A DNA stretch of 46,180 nucleotides. It comes from Clostridia bacterium (GTDB taxonomy: Bacteria; Bacillota; Clostridia; Christensenellales; CAG-138). The stretch is taken from contig JAFXVP010000059.1 in NCBI GenBank assembly GCA_017524445.1, positions 1 through 46,180 on the forward strand, written 5' to 3'. The notes under the pieces were generated by a model. That model did not search any database, was not told where the DNA came from, and saw only the letters and a list, made by a program, of their open reading frames with translations. Both the position numbers and the translations under genes were made by a program. Shown here in pieces: positions 16,518 through 27,628 of the stretch. The number at the start of each line of letters is the position of its first letter. The stretch's first letter is position 1.

Positions 16518-17522
16518 ATGGGAGTCGTTACACTGAAAGACGTTGCGAAAGTCGCCGGCGTATCGTATGCGACAGTATCCCGCGCGCTGTCCGGCAGTCC
16601 GGAGATCGGGGAAAACACCCGGAAGCGCATCATCAAGATCTGCGAGGAAATGGGGTACACACCGAATTCCGTCGCGCGGTCGATGGTCATGAAACGCACG
16701 AATATCATCGGTCTGATCGTAACCAGCATCGACAACCCGTTCATGAGTGAAATGATCGCGCATTTGGAGATCTACGCGCGCCAGTGTGGGTATAATCTGA
16801 TGGTGTGCAATTCTTCCTACGATCCCGCGCTTGAAAAGGAAGTGTTTTCGCTTCTCGTAGGGCGCAAAGTGGACGGCATCATCATGATCCCGGTCGGCTC
16901 GGAATCCTACGACGTGCTGAAGATGCTGACGGTGCAGATCCCTACGGTTTTCATCGGCGAGAATATGATGGATCTGCCGGAAAACTACGTTTCCGTCGAT
17001 AATACGACCGGCATGCAGCAGGCGACGGAGTATCTGTATTCGCTCGGTCACCGCAACATTCTGTATCTCGGTGCGCGCGACAACAGCATGACGCATAAAC
17101 TGCGCGTGGACGGCTATTACAATGCCTGCAACAAGCTCGGCATTGAGCCGAACGTCATTCGCAATTCCAACCCGAGAAGTTCCATTCAGGTCGGATACGA
17201 ACTCGCCAAAGCGCATTTCAAAAAACCGTTCGAGGAAACGGCGATCCTTTGCGCCGCGGATACGCTGGCGATCGGCGTGATCCAGGCGGCATATGAAAAA
17301 GGCATCCGCATACCGGAGGATCTGTCTTTGATGGGATTTGACAACATCACGTTCTCCGCGCTGCCGCCGATCTCGCTGACCACCGTCAACCAGCCGAAGC
17401 TCGAGCTTGCCGTTTCCGCTCTGGACATGCTCTTAAACCGCATCAAACGGCCGGAAACACCGCATACCAAGACAATCCTTTCGCCGTCGCTCGTCATCCG
17501 CAATTCCTGCCGGGCGATTTAA
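16518..17522 (+). CDS. LacI/GalR-family transcription regulator
   Basis: A 334-residue repressor-type regulator. The N-terminal helix-turn-helix reads TLKDVAKVAGVSYATVSRAL (residues 5-24) and the hinge RSMVMKRTNIIGLIV follows. The rest is a periplasmic-binding-protein-like ligand domain (about 60-330) with GYELAKAHF, CAADTLAIGVIQ and GFDNITFSALPP. It is divergent from the inositol operon and its own promoter carries a matching operator, so it is the best candidate for the protein that binds the CGCAAACGTTTGCG-type sites in this window. The inducer is unknown; an inositol-pathway compound is likely. A GGAGG site lies 7 bases before the start. Confidence 0.93.
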   Translation: MGVVTLKDVAKVAGVSYATVSRALSGSPEIGENTRKRIIKICEEMGYTPNSVARSMVMKRTNIIGLIVTSIDNPFMSEMIAHLEIYARQCGYNLMVCNSSYDPALEKEVFSLLVGRKVDGIIMIPVGSESYDVLKMLTVQIPTVFIGENMMDLPENYVSVDNTTGMQQATEYLYSLGHRNILYLGARDNSMTHKLRVDGYYNACNKLGIEPNVIRNSNPRSSIQVGYELAKAHFKKPFEETAILCAADTLAIGVIQAAYEKGIRIPEDLSLMGFDNITFSALPPISLTTVNQPKLELAVSALDMLLNRIKRPETPHTKTILSPSLVIRNSCRAI

Positions 17523-17531
17523 GGAGGATTT

Positions 17532-18245
17532 ATGTACCGTTACGAATTACATCTGCACACGTCCGAAACCAGCAAGTGCGGTCACGTGACCGCCGCCGAT
17601 CAGATCAAAACCTATCATACACTCGGCTATCAGGGCGTCTGCGTGACCGATCATCTGCACAACGCACAGATCGCGTATTTCAACGTCGGAGATGACTGGA
17701 ACGCCATCGTCGATCGCTATCTTGCGGGGTATCGAGCAGCAAAGAAGGCAGGAGACGCGCTCGGAATGGACGTTATTTTCGGGATCGAACTGCGTTTTCC
17801 GGAAAATGACAGCGACTATCTGATCTACGGTGTCGACGAGCAATGGCTCTATGATCATCCGTGGATTACCCGCATGGATCATCAGGCGTTTTTCGACCGC
17901 TTCAAGGACGAGGTGCTGATCATCCACGCGCACCCGTACCGCAACGGCTGCGACGTGGTCTTCTACGACTGCGTGCATGGGATCGAGGTCGTCAACTGCA
18001 ATCCGCGGCACGACAACCGGAACGAACTTGCGCTGAAGCTGTGTCAGGAAAACCCGCATCTTTACCGTACCGTCGGATCCGACGCGCATCAGATCGGCGA
18101 CGAAGGCCGCGCGGCGATCCTCGTTGAGGAACGGATCCGTGATTCCTATGCGCTCAAAGACACGATCACTTCGGGGCGTTACCGGAACTGGTGTCCCGAA
18201 TTCGATTGGATTCTGAAGAAAAGCGAGGAGATCCCACATGTTTGA
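17532..18245 (+). CDS. PHP-domain phosphoesterase-like protein
   Basis: A 237-residue PHP-domain metalloprotein. Metal ligands are visible in ELHLHTSE (H7, H9), VTDHLHN (D40, H41), FGIEL, IIHAHPY and VGSDAHQIG, the usual order of the fold. PHP proteins include histidinol phosphatase, nucleases and phosphoesterases. The small stand-alone form here, in a sugar-catabolic operon, fits hydrolysis of a small phosphoester, which is inference. An AAGGAGG site just after the lacI stop places the start at 17532. Its end overlaps the PfkB gene by 8 bases, so the two are coupled. Confidence 0.85.
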   Translation: MYRYELHLHTSETSKCGHVTAADQIKTYHTLGYQGVCVTDHLHNAQIAYFNVGDDWNAIVDRYLAGYRAAKKAGDALGMDVIFGIELRFPENDSDYLIYGVDEQWLYDHPWITRMDHQAFFDRFKDEVLIIHAHPYRNGCDVVFYDCVHGIEVVNCNPRHDNRNELALKLCQENPHLYRTVGSDAHQIGDEGRAAILVEERIRDSYALKDTITSGRYRNWCPEFDWILKKSEEIPHV

Positions 18246-19116
18246 CACCATGATCATCGGGCAGATCACGCTCGACCACAACATCGATTACGACGGACGC
18301 GAAGAATTCATCAACGGCTGCGCGGTCACCTTCTCGGGTTATGCGGCGGCGGCGATCGGACATTCCGTGGCGGTCGTGCCGAAGGGCAATACAAAGGTCA
18401 TCGACCCGTTCCGTGTCTTTGCCGAAAGCAAGGTCGAAAAGGTCTTTGCGGTGGAGTCCGAGACGTACACCGAAATGCAGAATACGTATTTCACCGCGGA
18501 CCGCGAGCGTCGGCGCAGTCTGAACACCAGGGGCATCGAACCGTACAAGCCGTCCGACCTGCCGGACGCGGAAGCAAGGATCTATCATCTCGGCGGGCTC
18601 GTCGCGGGTGATTTCCCCGGGGAATTCGTGGAAGCCTGCGCCGCGCGCGGCGACGTCGGGCTCGACGTGCAGGGCATGATGCGGTTCCGCAACGACGACG
18701 GCACGCTGGAGCTGCGCGACTGGCCGGAAAAGCGGGAGATCCTGCCGATGATCCGCTATCTCAAGACCGACGCGGCCGAAGCCGAAAAGCTGACCGGCAC
18801 GGACGACCGCGAAAAGGCGGCGTTCACGCTTTGCGAATGGGGCGCGAAGGAAGTGCTGATCACGCACAACACCGAAGCGATCGTATGCGACGGTTCGCAA
18901 ATCTTCCGCGCGCCGCTGCGCCCGCGCAATCTCACCGGGCGCACCGGACGGGGCGACACGACCTTCGCGGGCTACCTTTGCGAGCGTCTTCACCACGACA
19001 TTCCGACCGCGCTTACATTCGCGGCGGCTCTCGTTTCGCTCAAGATGGAGACGCCGGGACCGTTCAAGGGCTCCCGACAGGACGTTCTGGATTATATCGA
19101 GCAATTTTACCGCTGA
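18238..19116 (+). CDS. PfkB-family carbohydrate kinase
   Basis: A 292-residue ribokinase-fold protein. The C-terminal PfkB signature reads LTGRTGRGDTTFAGYL (about 235-250), with the catalytic Asp in GRGD; the usual GAGD anion hole has Arg for Ala. The N-terminus (MIIGQITLDHN) and the substrate region (FINGCAVTFSGYAAAAIG) are shorter than in typical 5-dehydro-2-deoxygluconokinase, IolC. Because no iolC lies in the inositol operon, this kinase is the natural candidate for that step, or for phosphorylating inositol itself as some archaeal PfkB kinases do. Both are inference from context. It starts within the PHP gene and ends before a clear terminator. Confidence 0.85.
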   Translation: MFDTMIIGQITLDHNIDYDGREEFINGCAVTFSGYAAAAIGHSVAVVPKGNTKVIDPFRVFAESKVEKVFAVESETYTEMQNTYFTADRERRRSLNTRGIEPYKPSDLPDAEARIYHLGGLVAGDFPGEFVEACAARGDVGLDVQGMMRFRNDDGTLELRDWPEKREILPMIRYLKTDAAEAEKLTGTDDREKAAFTLCEWGAKEVLITHNTEAIVCDGSQIFRAPLRPRNLTGRTGRGDTTFAGYLCERLHHDIPTALTFAAALVSLKMETPGPFKGSRQDVLDYIEQFYR

Positions 19117-19129
19117 AAGCATAAAGCCG

Positions 19130-19159
19130 AAAACCGATCCGAAAGGACCGGTTTTTTTA
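19130..19159 (+). terminator. Terminator after the PfkB kinase gene
   Basis: AAAACCGATCC, loop GAAA, GGACCGGTTTT followed by more T residues. One mismatch in an 11-base stem, 13 bases after the stop. Confidence 0.82.
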
Positions 19160-19176
19160 TTTGCGCCGAAAAGCGG

Positions 19177-19200
19177 CAAGGACCGCCGAAGCGGTCCTTG
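19177..19200 (-). terminator. Terminator after the pyrophosphatase gene
   Basis: A perfect 10-base stem CAAGGACCGC / GCGGTCCTTG with a 4-base loop, 19 bases past the pyrophosphatase stop. On the minus strand it is followed by CCGCTTTTC. It faces the terminator at 19130, separating convergent units. Confidence 0.78.
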
Positions 19201-19219
19201 TCCGGGTTGTGGAGGAATA

Positions 19220-21349
<2,130 letters not shown>

Positions 21350-21394
21350 AGTTACCTCTCTTCCTCTGATGATAATTGACAAAATCCGCTTTTG

Positions 21395-21414
21395 TTACGC
21401 AAACGTTTGCGTAA
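21395..21414. promoter_or_regulatory. LacI-type operator, pyrophosphatase gene
   Basis: TTACGCAAACGTTTGCGTAA, a perfect 20-base palindrome and the best copy of the operator in the window. No strong sigma-A promoter is evident directly upstream on the minus strand, so the site could act on read-through or on a weak promoter. Confidence 0.8.
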
Positions 21415-21429
21415 ACGGTTAAAAGAGAA

Positions 21430-21479
21430 CCGGCGTCATAGTCCGTTCTGTCGATCGGGATCGAGCGAACAGACGCCGG
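21430..21479 (-). terminator. Composite hairpin terminator after the metallophosphoesterase gene
   Basis: Outer stem CCGGCGTC / GACGCCGG (21430-21437 with 21472-21479), with inner GTTC/GAAC and TCGAT-CGGG-ATCGA pairs. Read on the minus strand it is followed by TTCTCTTTT. It separates the esterase gene from the pyrophosphatase promoter region. Confidence 0.7.
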
Positions 21480-21495
21480 AGAATCTTACGCGGGC

Positions 21496-24400
21496 TTATG
21501 CGGCCGCGCTGCGCTTCTTTCTGCGAAGGATCAGCACGACGACGGCTGCGGCGACTGCCGCTCCGCCGACGCCGATCAACGCCCAGACGATCGGCGAAAG
21601 ACCCTTTTGCTCAGGTGCCGCCGGTTCCGCGGGCTCTGCGGGCTTTTCGGGTTCGGTCGGTTCCGCGGGCTTTGCGGGCTCCGACGGTTCAGCCGGCTCC
21701 TCCGCCGCGGCCTGTTTTGCGATCGTAAAGCTGTCGATCACGGTATAGTCCGAACAGTTTTTCTTGTTCGGGTCCCCCGCCTCCGTGCGCTGATACGCCG
21801 TGACGGAGATGCCGTTTTCAGAGACCTCGACGTAGGTGAAGTACTGCCGTTCGTCCTTCTGCCCGCCGGTCTGGAAGGTCAGCACGGCGTCGAGCTCGCC
21901 GCCGTAATCGTCGAACTTGGTTCCCATCGGGCTGGTCGTGACAAACGTCGTCCCCTCGCCGATCTCCGCCTTTTCGCCGCTGCCGTTGACGGTCGCGCGA
22001 AAATAGTTGTGGATGTGTCCGTTGAAGAACAGGTCTACGCCGAGCTCCTCGCACATCTTCTCGAGGAACGCGGTCGCGACGTCGTCCTTCTGGACCAGGC
22101 CCGCGTGCGCGCAGATGATGCGGTAGGTGCAGCCGGAGGCCTCGAATACCTCCTTCGCCCACTGCTTCTGCAGCTCGTAATAGTGCATCTTGTCCTGCGA
22201 GGCGTCCGTGCCGTCGACGCCGGAGTACGGCTCGGTGTTCAGCGTGACGAAGCACACGTCGCCGATGACGTACGCGGCGGTCGTCTCCGCGAGCATTTCG
22301 TCGTCGATGCCGTCCGGCAGGTTCGTGCGGCCCTTGAAGTGCGAGTAGACCACGTCGCCCTTCGCCTCATGGTTGCCTGGAACGTAGACGGTCGGCGTCA
22401 CGGCAAGCTGCGCGCCGATCACGTCGAACAGGTACGACCATTCCTCCATCGTGTCGTCCTCGGTCAGATCGCCGAGATTGACGATGAAGTCGGGATGGAC
22501 CGATTCGGTCCAGAAGCCCTGCTGCGTGTAATAATACGGGAGGTAGCCCTCCTCATTCGTCGCCTGCAGGTCGCTGATCACCGCGAACGAGAACGTATTG
22601 CCGGCCGGCAGCGTCGTGAAGGTGTTGACGGCGCTTTGGAAGCTGTCCCTGCCGTCGCTCGTGACCGCCATGTACTCATAGGCCGTCGCGGGCGTCAGAT
22701 CTTTGAGATCGACCGAATAGCTTGTGAACGTTCCGCGGTCGCCGCGCACGTTGACGCGCTCGATCTCGGTAACGGGCGTCACGTTCCAGTCGGCCGCGCC
22801 CGCAGACCGCCAGCGCAGTTCGGCGGTGAGCCCGTCCGCCTGCGTCGTCCAGTTCAGGCACATATCCGTGACCGTCGCGCCGGGCGTCAGGGTGATCTGC
22901 TCCGGCATGTAGCGCATGGTCGGCGAACCGACGTCGAGACGCATCGTGCCTTCGGTCGGGAACGTACAGGTCTTGCCGTCCACGACCGCGGTGCAGAAGT
23001 AATAGATCGCGCCGACCTCGTCCGCTTTGAACTCCGCCGCAGCTTTGGCGCCGCCGATCTGCATCGGCAGCGTTTCGGTGCATGCCGAACGCTTCTTTGA
23101 CGTGCCGTAACGCAGATTCGCTTCACCGATCTCGGCCCCGTCCGGCAGCGCGAAGAACAATTCGATGGGTACGGCCTCGCCCGCATACGCGCTGTTGACC
23201 GTCGGTTCCGAAAGCCGGATCGCCGGCGTGTCTATCACGAGATCGCTTTGGATCCGTTCGGATAGATCGAATCGGTCTGCAAACGCGGCGGGAACGGGAT
23301 ATCCGCTGTCCGGATCGCCGACCCATGCCCAGACCGTGTCGAAGTCCCAGCCGAGCTGCATGGTATAGAACACGTTCGCGGTGACGGCTTCCGCGCCGAC
23401 GACCGTAAACGCCGCCCCTTCGGGATGATCGCTCGCCACGCCGCCCGAAAGGCGCGTGCCTTCAAAAACGTAATTGTTGTGAATGTGTGAGCCGCTCTCT
23501 CCGCTGTAGGTGCCGCATAGGAAACCGACGTTCTGGCTGTCCTCGCCGCCGTCGATCTTTTTGAGCAGCATCACGTTGTTATCGATCGCCGTGCCGCCCT
23601 TCAGGTTGCCTACGAGACCGCCCACGCTGTCCGCTTCCTCGCCCATGACCCGGATCGAACCGCCGACGAAGCAGTTGATGATCTGTCCGCCGCCGGAGTT
23701 GGACCCGGACATGCCGCCCGCCGCGCCGTTCTCGTTGCCTTTGCCGCGCACGAGGATATCGCAGTACACGAAGCAATTGCGCGCTGCGCCGTTATAGCCG
23801 TTGTCGTTTTTCTTGATCTTGCCTGCAAGACCGCCCGCCGTCTTTTCCAGGCAGTCGATCGTGCCGGTGCAGACAACGTTGTCCGCGTCGCCGTAGAGGC
23901 TGCCGCAGAGGATGCCGCATGACGCGCGTCCGACGATCTCCGCGTCAAGGATCGCGAGATCCTTGACAAAGCCCTCGCCGAAATCGTGCCCGACGTTGCC
24001 GAACAGACCGCAGTACTTTTGACCCATGCGCACGACACGAAGGTTTTTGATCGCGTGGTTTTGCCCGTCAAACGTACCGAAAAACGCGCAGTGTACGCCC
24101 TCGTTTTCATCGGCGTCGGCAAGTGCGGCGATCGGCGGGATATAGCCCTTCGTCTCCGTGCCGCTTCCTTCGGTGATGATCGCGCCGATCTTTTCATTCA
24201 GCGGCGCCATATCGAGATCGGCGGAAAGCACGTACGTCCCGCTGCAGGGCGCGTCCGGCGCGCCGTCGCCGTTCGTATCGTCCGTCTTCCAGACGCCCGT
24301 CAGGTAAAGGAGCTGTTCGGGCGAAGCGATCTCATAATAGTCGCCGTCCGCATGATAGGTCGGAAGCTCGGCGCCGAGCGAAAGCAGCACATCCGTCTCC

Positions 24401-24507
24401 CAGTAATCGTTCTCCCACCACGCGGTCTCCCCTTCCGCAGCGGCGCCGACGGGAAGAAGCCCGAGGATCAGCAAAGCGGTCAGTACCCATGTTAATGCGC
24501 GTTTCAT
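21496..24507 (-). CDS. Cell-surface purple-acid-phosphatase-like metallophosphoesterase with GLUG repeats
   Basis: A 1003-residue exported protein. A signal peptide (1-24, cleavage near GAAAEG) is followed by a region with GLUG-type repeats (about 90-400; for example GGLAGKIKK and GGLVGNLKGG), a Fn3-like domain (about 530-640), then a calcineurin-like phosphoesterase domain (about 640-870). Its metal motifs are SDLQAT, NLGDLTEDD, VPGNHEAKG, CAHAGL and NGHIHNYF. A proline-glutamate repeat spacer, one transmembrane helix and RRKKR end the protein, so it is membrane-anchored with the enzyme outside. In the first motif, Gln replaces the usual His of DxH. It may free phosphate or an alcohol outside the cell for uptake by the importer, which is inference. 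No sortase motif. Confidence 0.88.
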   Translation of the reverse strand: MKRALTWVLTALLILGLLPVGAAAEGETAWWENDYWETDVLLSLGAELPTYHADGDYYEIASPEQLLYLTGVWKTDDTNGDGAPDAPCSGTYVLSADLDMAPLNEKIGAIITEGSGTETKGYIPPIAALADADENEGVHCAFFGTFDGQNHAIKNLRVVRMGQKYCGLFGNVGHDFGEGFVKDLAILDAEIVGRASCGILCGSLYGDADNVVCTGTIDCLEKTAGGLAGKIKKNDNGYNGAARNCFVYCDILVRGKGNENGAAGGMSGSNSGGGQIINCFVGGSIRVMGEEADSVGGLVGNLKGGTAIDNNVMLLKKIDGGEDSQNVGFLCGTYSGESGSHIHNNYVFEGTRLSGGVASDHPEGAAFTVVGAEAVTANVFYTMQLGWDFDTVWAWVGDPDSGYPVPAAFADRFDLSERIQSDLVIDTPAIRLSEPTVNSAYAGEAVPIELFFALPDGAEIGEANLRYGTSKKRSACTETLPMQIGGAKAAAEFKADEVGAIYYFCTAVVDGKTCTFPTEGTMRLDVGSPTMRYMPEQITLTPGATVTDMCLNWTTQADGLTAELRWRSAGAADWNVTPVTEIERVNVRGDRGTFTSYSVDLKDLTPATAYEYMAVTSDGRDSFQSAVNTFTTLPAGNTFSFAVISDLQATNEEGYLPYYYTQQGFWTESVHPDFIVNLGDLTEDDTMEEWSYLFDVIGAQLAVTPTVYVPGNHEAKGDVVYSHFKGRTNLPDGIDDEMLAETTAAYVIGDVCFVTLNTEPYSGVDGTDASQDKMHYYELQKQWAKEVFEASGCTYRIICAHAGLVQKDDVATAFLEKMCEELGVDLFFNGHIHNYFRATVNGSGEKAEIGEGTTFVTTSPMGTKFDDYGGELDAVLTFQTGGQKDERQYFTYVEVSENGISVTAYQRTEAGDPNKKNCSDYTVIDSFTIAKQAAAEEPAEPSEPAKPAEPTEPEKPAEPAEPAAPEQKGLSPIVWALIGVGGAAVAAAVVVLILRRKKRSAAA

Positions 24508-24545
24508 CTCCGTACTCCTTTCCTTCGGTCGTCAAAAAGGGGAAT

Positions 24546-24575
24546 GCGGAGGCGGCGGGTCCCGCCGCGCTCCGC
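24546..24575 (-). terminator. Hairpin between lipoprotein and esterase genes
   Basis: GCGGAGGCGGCGGG pairs with CCCGCCGCGCTCCGC across a very short loop, with a one-base bulge. On the minus strand a CCCCTTTTT stretch follows about 6 bases later. Probable terminator or attenuator within the gene string. Confidence 0.65.
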
Positions 24576-24593
24576 TTTATGATCTTGTTCCGG

Positions 24594-26609
24594 TTATGCC
24601 AGCGGCTCGAATTCCACGCCGTCGGTGGACTTGCCGAGCACTTTGGTCACGAGCAGATCCATCGCCACTGTATCCTCGATGTCGTCGGTGACCTTCTGCT
24701 TGAAGTCTTCCGGCTTGTCCTTGATGGTGAACGCGGTGTAGTCCTCCAGCGGCTGCAGCTCGAAGTCTTCCTCGGTGCCGTCCGCATATTTGACGCGCAG
24801 CGTCATCGCGCCGAGCTTGGCGGTCTCACGGTACACATACGCAAATACCTCGTGCGGCTTGCCTTCAACGGTCTCGTCCTCGGTCGGGATCATGCCTTCC
24901 ACAACGGTCTTGAAGATGTTCTTGCCCTTGTCTTCGCCGGTCGGGAACAGATAGACCTTTTCGATCTCCTTGCCGGACTTGTTCTTGAGCATCAGGTGGA
25001 GACCGGTATAGCCCGCCGGAACCTCTGCCAGAACGATCGGATACTCTCCGTCGGTCGCAACGCCCGCCGCAACGAGTTCGTCCATCAGAGCGATGTCCGC
25101 GGGATCGTCGTTCGGCTCGTGCTCGACGTCCTCCGCTGCAGGTCCCTTGAGCGAGATCTTGTCATACATGGCGAGCGCGCCGAGGTCCTTTGTGAACTCC
25201 GTGCCGTCCTCGAACATGACCTGGATCGTGTAGGATTCGGCGACCGGACGGATGATGTAGATGTTCTTCTCGTAGTTGTCGCCGTCGGCGTCCTTATCCT
25301 TCCAGCCCTCTTCGACCACGCTGACATGCAGGTCCGCAAAGAGCTCCGGATGCTCGGGCGTCTCATAGATATAGAATGCGTTGATCGTCTTTCCGGTCTT
25401 GTTCTTGATGTTCAGCGCGAGACCCACATATCCTTCGGGAATCACATAGCCCTCGGGCGCTGTGTCTTCACCGGTCGCTTCTCCGGTCGGCTCCTCGGCA
25501 GGCGCTTCGCCCGGTTCTTCCGCGGGTTCTTCATCGCCGGGGACCGGAATCATCGCCATGGCGGCTCTGAGCGCTTCGACCGTCTCTGCGTCAACGTCGG
25601 CCTCCGCGTAGGTCGGATACCACTGGTCGACCACATAGCCCTTTGCGAGCGATTCCGCAAGGTAATCGATCGGCTCCGGTACGCCGTCGTCATACTGGAC
25701 CTTGATGTCGTCCGGATCCTCCGCGTTCTTCAAAGAGATCTCGTTCGGCAGGTTGCCGCTGCCGTCCTCTTTGAACCAGTCGTCGATCGGATAGGTGATC
25801 GACGTGTCGTCGTCAAACACGACGTCGATCGCGTAGTTGTCCGCGAGCGGACGGATGAAGCACTTGAAGAGGTACATGCCGCCTTCCTTCGCCTTGCCGC
25901 TCATCAGAACGTCTATCTTCTCGCCTTCGGGCGTGTACAGATAGTCGATCATGTTGTTGTACATCTTGGGATCGCCGCCTTCTTCATAGAAGTACAGCTC
26001 CTTGATGCCCTTGCCGGTCTTGTTCTTGAGTTCGACCGGGATCAGCACGTAGCCGGGATAGAAGTTATCCGCCGTCTTGCCGAGCGCAACGACCAGGTCG
26101 ACCAGCATCTTATCTTCGTCCTTGTCGAGCGCCTCATGCTCCCAGTTCGCGACGTCCGTACCCTTCTTCAGAGACAGCTCGTCATACATGGCAAGCGTAC
26201 CGACCTGCCAGACCGCCTTGGTCTGGTCCTCGAACACAACGGTGACTTCCATCTCCTTGCCCGTTTCACGGACGATGTAGATGTACTGTTCGTAGTTCTC
26301 CTCGTCGACGTCCTTGTCCTTCCAGCCCGCTTCGACCACGCTGCTGCCCATCTCTTCCCCGACGGGATAGATGTACATTTCGTCGATCGTCAGACCGGTC
26401 TTGTTCTTGAGCTGCAGACCGATGCCTTCATACGCAACCGCGGGTTCGGTCGGTTCGACCGGCGGTTCAACCGGCGCTTCGTTCGGCTGTTCAACCGGTG
26501 CTTCGGTCGGCTGTTCTGCCGGCTTCTCCGGTTCCGTCGGCGTCGTCGTGCACGCGACAACCGACAGTACCATCAGCACAACGAGCATGATGGAAAGTAG
26601 CTTTTTCAT
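24594..26609 (-). CDS. Four-repeat surface lipoprotein, function unknown
   Basis: A 671-residue lipoprotein: signal peptide, lipobox LSVVAC with C20 as the lipid-attachment site, then a Pro/Glu-rich linker. Four homologous domains each start with a KNKTG or KNKSG motif near residues 68, 195, 401 and 541, followed by pairs such as YIYPVGEE and YIYETPEH. Repeats 1 and 3 also share GWKDKD and YIYIVR or YIIRPV. A second Pro/Glu-rich linker separates repeats 2 and 3 (about 355-385). I do not recognise a named family. The beta-rich repeats suggest an adhesive or ligand-binding surface protein. An AAGGAGG site precedes the start. The neighbours are a surface phosphoesterase and an MBL-fold protein. 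Confidence 0.82.
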   Translation of the reverse strand: MKKLLSIMLVVLMVLSVVACTTTPTEPEKPAEQPTEAPVEQPNEAPVEPPVEPTEPAVAYEGIGLQLKNKTGLTIDEMYIYPVGEEMGSSVVEAGWKDKDVDEENYEQYIYIVRETGKEMEVTVVFEDQTKAVWQVGTLAMYDELSLKKGTDVANWEHEALDKDEDKMLVDLVVALGKTADNFYPGYVLIPVELKNKTGKGIKELYFYEEGGDPKMYNNMIDYLYTPEGEKIDVLMSGKAKEGGMYLFKCFIRPLADNYAIDVVFDDDTSITYPIDDWFKEDGSGNLPNEISLKNAEDPDDIKVQYDDGVPEPIDYLAESLAKGYVVDQWYPTYAEADVDAETVEALRAAMAMIPVPGDEEPAEEPGEAPAEEPTGEATGEDTAPEGYVIPEGYVGLALNIKNKTGKTINAFYIYETPEHPELFADLHVSVVEEGWKDKDADGDNYEKNIYIIRPVAESYTIQVMFEDGTEFTKDLGALAMYDKISLKGPAAEDVEHEPNDDPADIALMDELVAAGVATDGEYPIVLAEVPAGYTGLHLMLKNKSGKEIEKVYLFPTGEDKGKNIFKTVVEGMIPTEDETVEGKPHEVFAYVYRETAKLGAMTLRVKYADGTEEDFELQPLEDYTAFTIKDKPEDFKQKVTDDIEDTVAMDLLVTKVLGKSTDGVEFEPLA

Positions 26610-26671
26610 GATATGCCTCCTTATATTGTGTTCTGTTTATCACAACCCGCCCGCAGGCGAAGTTTGCTTCG

Positions 26672-27625
26672 TTATTCCGTTTCGCACGCGATCGCGCCGT
26701 AATCGTCGATCGTAATGCGAATCCCGTTATGCGTGGACGCCGGAAGCGTTTCGAGCGCCCGGTTTTCCGTGCAGTACAGCTGCGGTACCCTGTCCTGCAG
26801 CATCCGGACGATCTCCGCGTTCGGACGGTCCTTGCCGCCGCGCGGATCGCTCTGGCACGAGATCACTGCAATCTGCGGCGAAAGCTTTCTGAGAAGTCCC
26901 TCCGTCATCGACTTGGGATCGCCGTGATGCGGCAGTTTCAGAACGTCGACCGGTCCGATCGGCTCGTCCTCCCAGTCCGCCGCGTAGCGGTCGCCGGTGA
27001 TCAGCACGCTGCGTTCCGCATAAGTAAACAGCAACATCAGGCTCGACAGATTCCGCTGCTTGGCCGCCTTGTACGCCTCGTCCGGGTCGACCGGTTCGTT
27101 TCGGTACAGCGCGTCGAACACGCGCTTCTGCCGTTCGACGATCTGCGCTTTCGGAAGCAGGACCGATACGGACAGCTTCTCCGTCAGCGCGATCGTTTCC
27201 TGTCCGACCGTCCGCACCTCACAGCCGGTCTCCCGGGCAGTCTCCGTCACGTCGCGGAAGATGTTCAGAAGATGCTTCAGGCCGTTTTCCGTCTTGTCGA
27301 CGGAGGTGAACGACGGGGTGATCCATCCGGCGTCTGCCGGCGGTGCGTACAGCGCAGAAAGCCGTTCGGTCGGGATCGCCTTCAGGATGCGCTGCGCGCC
27401 GCCGATGTGGTCGATGTGCAGGTGGGTCAGAACCATCCGGTCCAGATGCCCGACGCCCCGCGCCTTGAGAAAGTAGATCGCCTCTTTCCGGAACGACCCC
27501 TGCGCCGGTTCGACAAACGGTCTGCCCGCGTCGACCAGCATGTTATAATCCTTTGCGGCTTGCCGGCGTTCCCGAAGAAGGACCGCGTCGCCGTCGCCGA
27601 CGTTGCAAAAGAAGATCTCCAGCAT
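26672..27625 (-). CDS. MBL-fold hydrolase, ComEC C-terminal-like
   Basis: A 317-residue metallo-beta-lactamase-fold protein. It starts MLEIFFCNVGDGDAVLL as in ComEC-type and competence-associated MBL domains, and carries VLTHLHIDHIGG (H68, H70, D72, H73), LITGDRYA and KLPHHGD as metal ligands. There is no signal peptide or membrane helix, so it is cytoplasmic and stands alone rather than fused to a ComEC channel. Such proteins hydrolyse phosphodiester or nucleic-acid bonds; the substrate here is unknown. It begins 3 bases after the upstream membrane-protein gene with no clear ribosome site, so it is probably translated by coupling. Confidence 0.85.
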   Translation of the reverse strand: MLEIFFCNVGDGDAVLLRERRQAAKDYNMLVDAGRPFVEPAQGSFRKEAIYFLKARGVGHLDRMVLTHLHIDHIGGAQRILKAIPTERLSALYAPPADAGWITPSFTSVDKTENGLKHLLNIFRDVTETARETGCEVRTVGQETIALTEKLSVSVLLPKAQIVERQKRVFDALYRNEPVDPDEAYKAAKQRNLSSLMLLFTYAERSVLITGDRYAADWEDEPIGPVDVLKLPHHGDPKSMTEGLLRKLSPQIAVISCQSDPRGGKDRPNAEIVRMLQDRVPQLYCTENRALETLPASTHNGIRITIDDYGAIACETE

Positions 27626-27628
27626 GGC

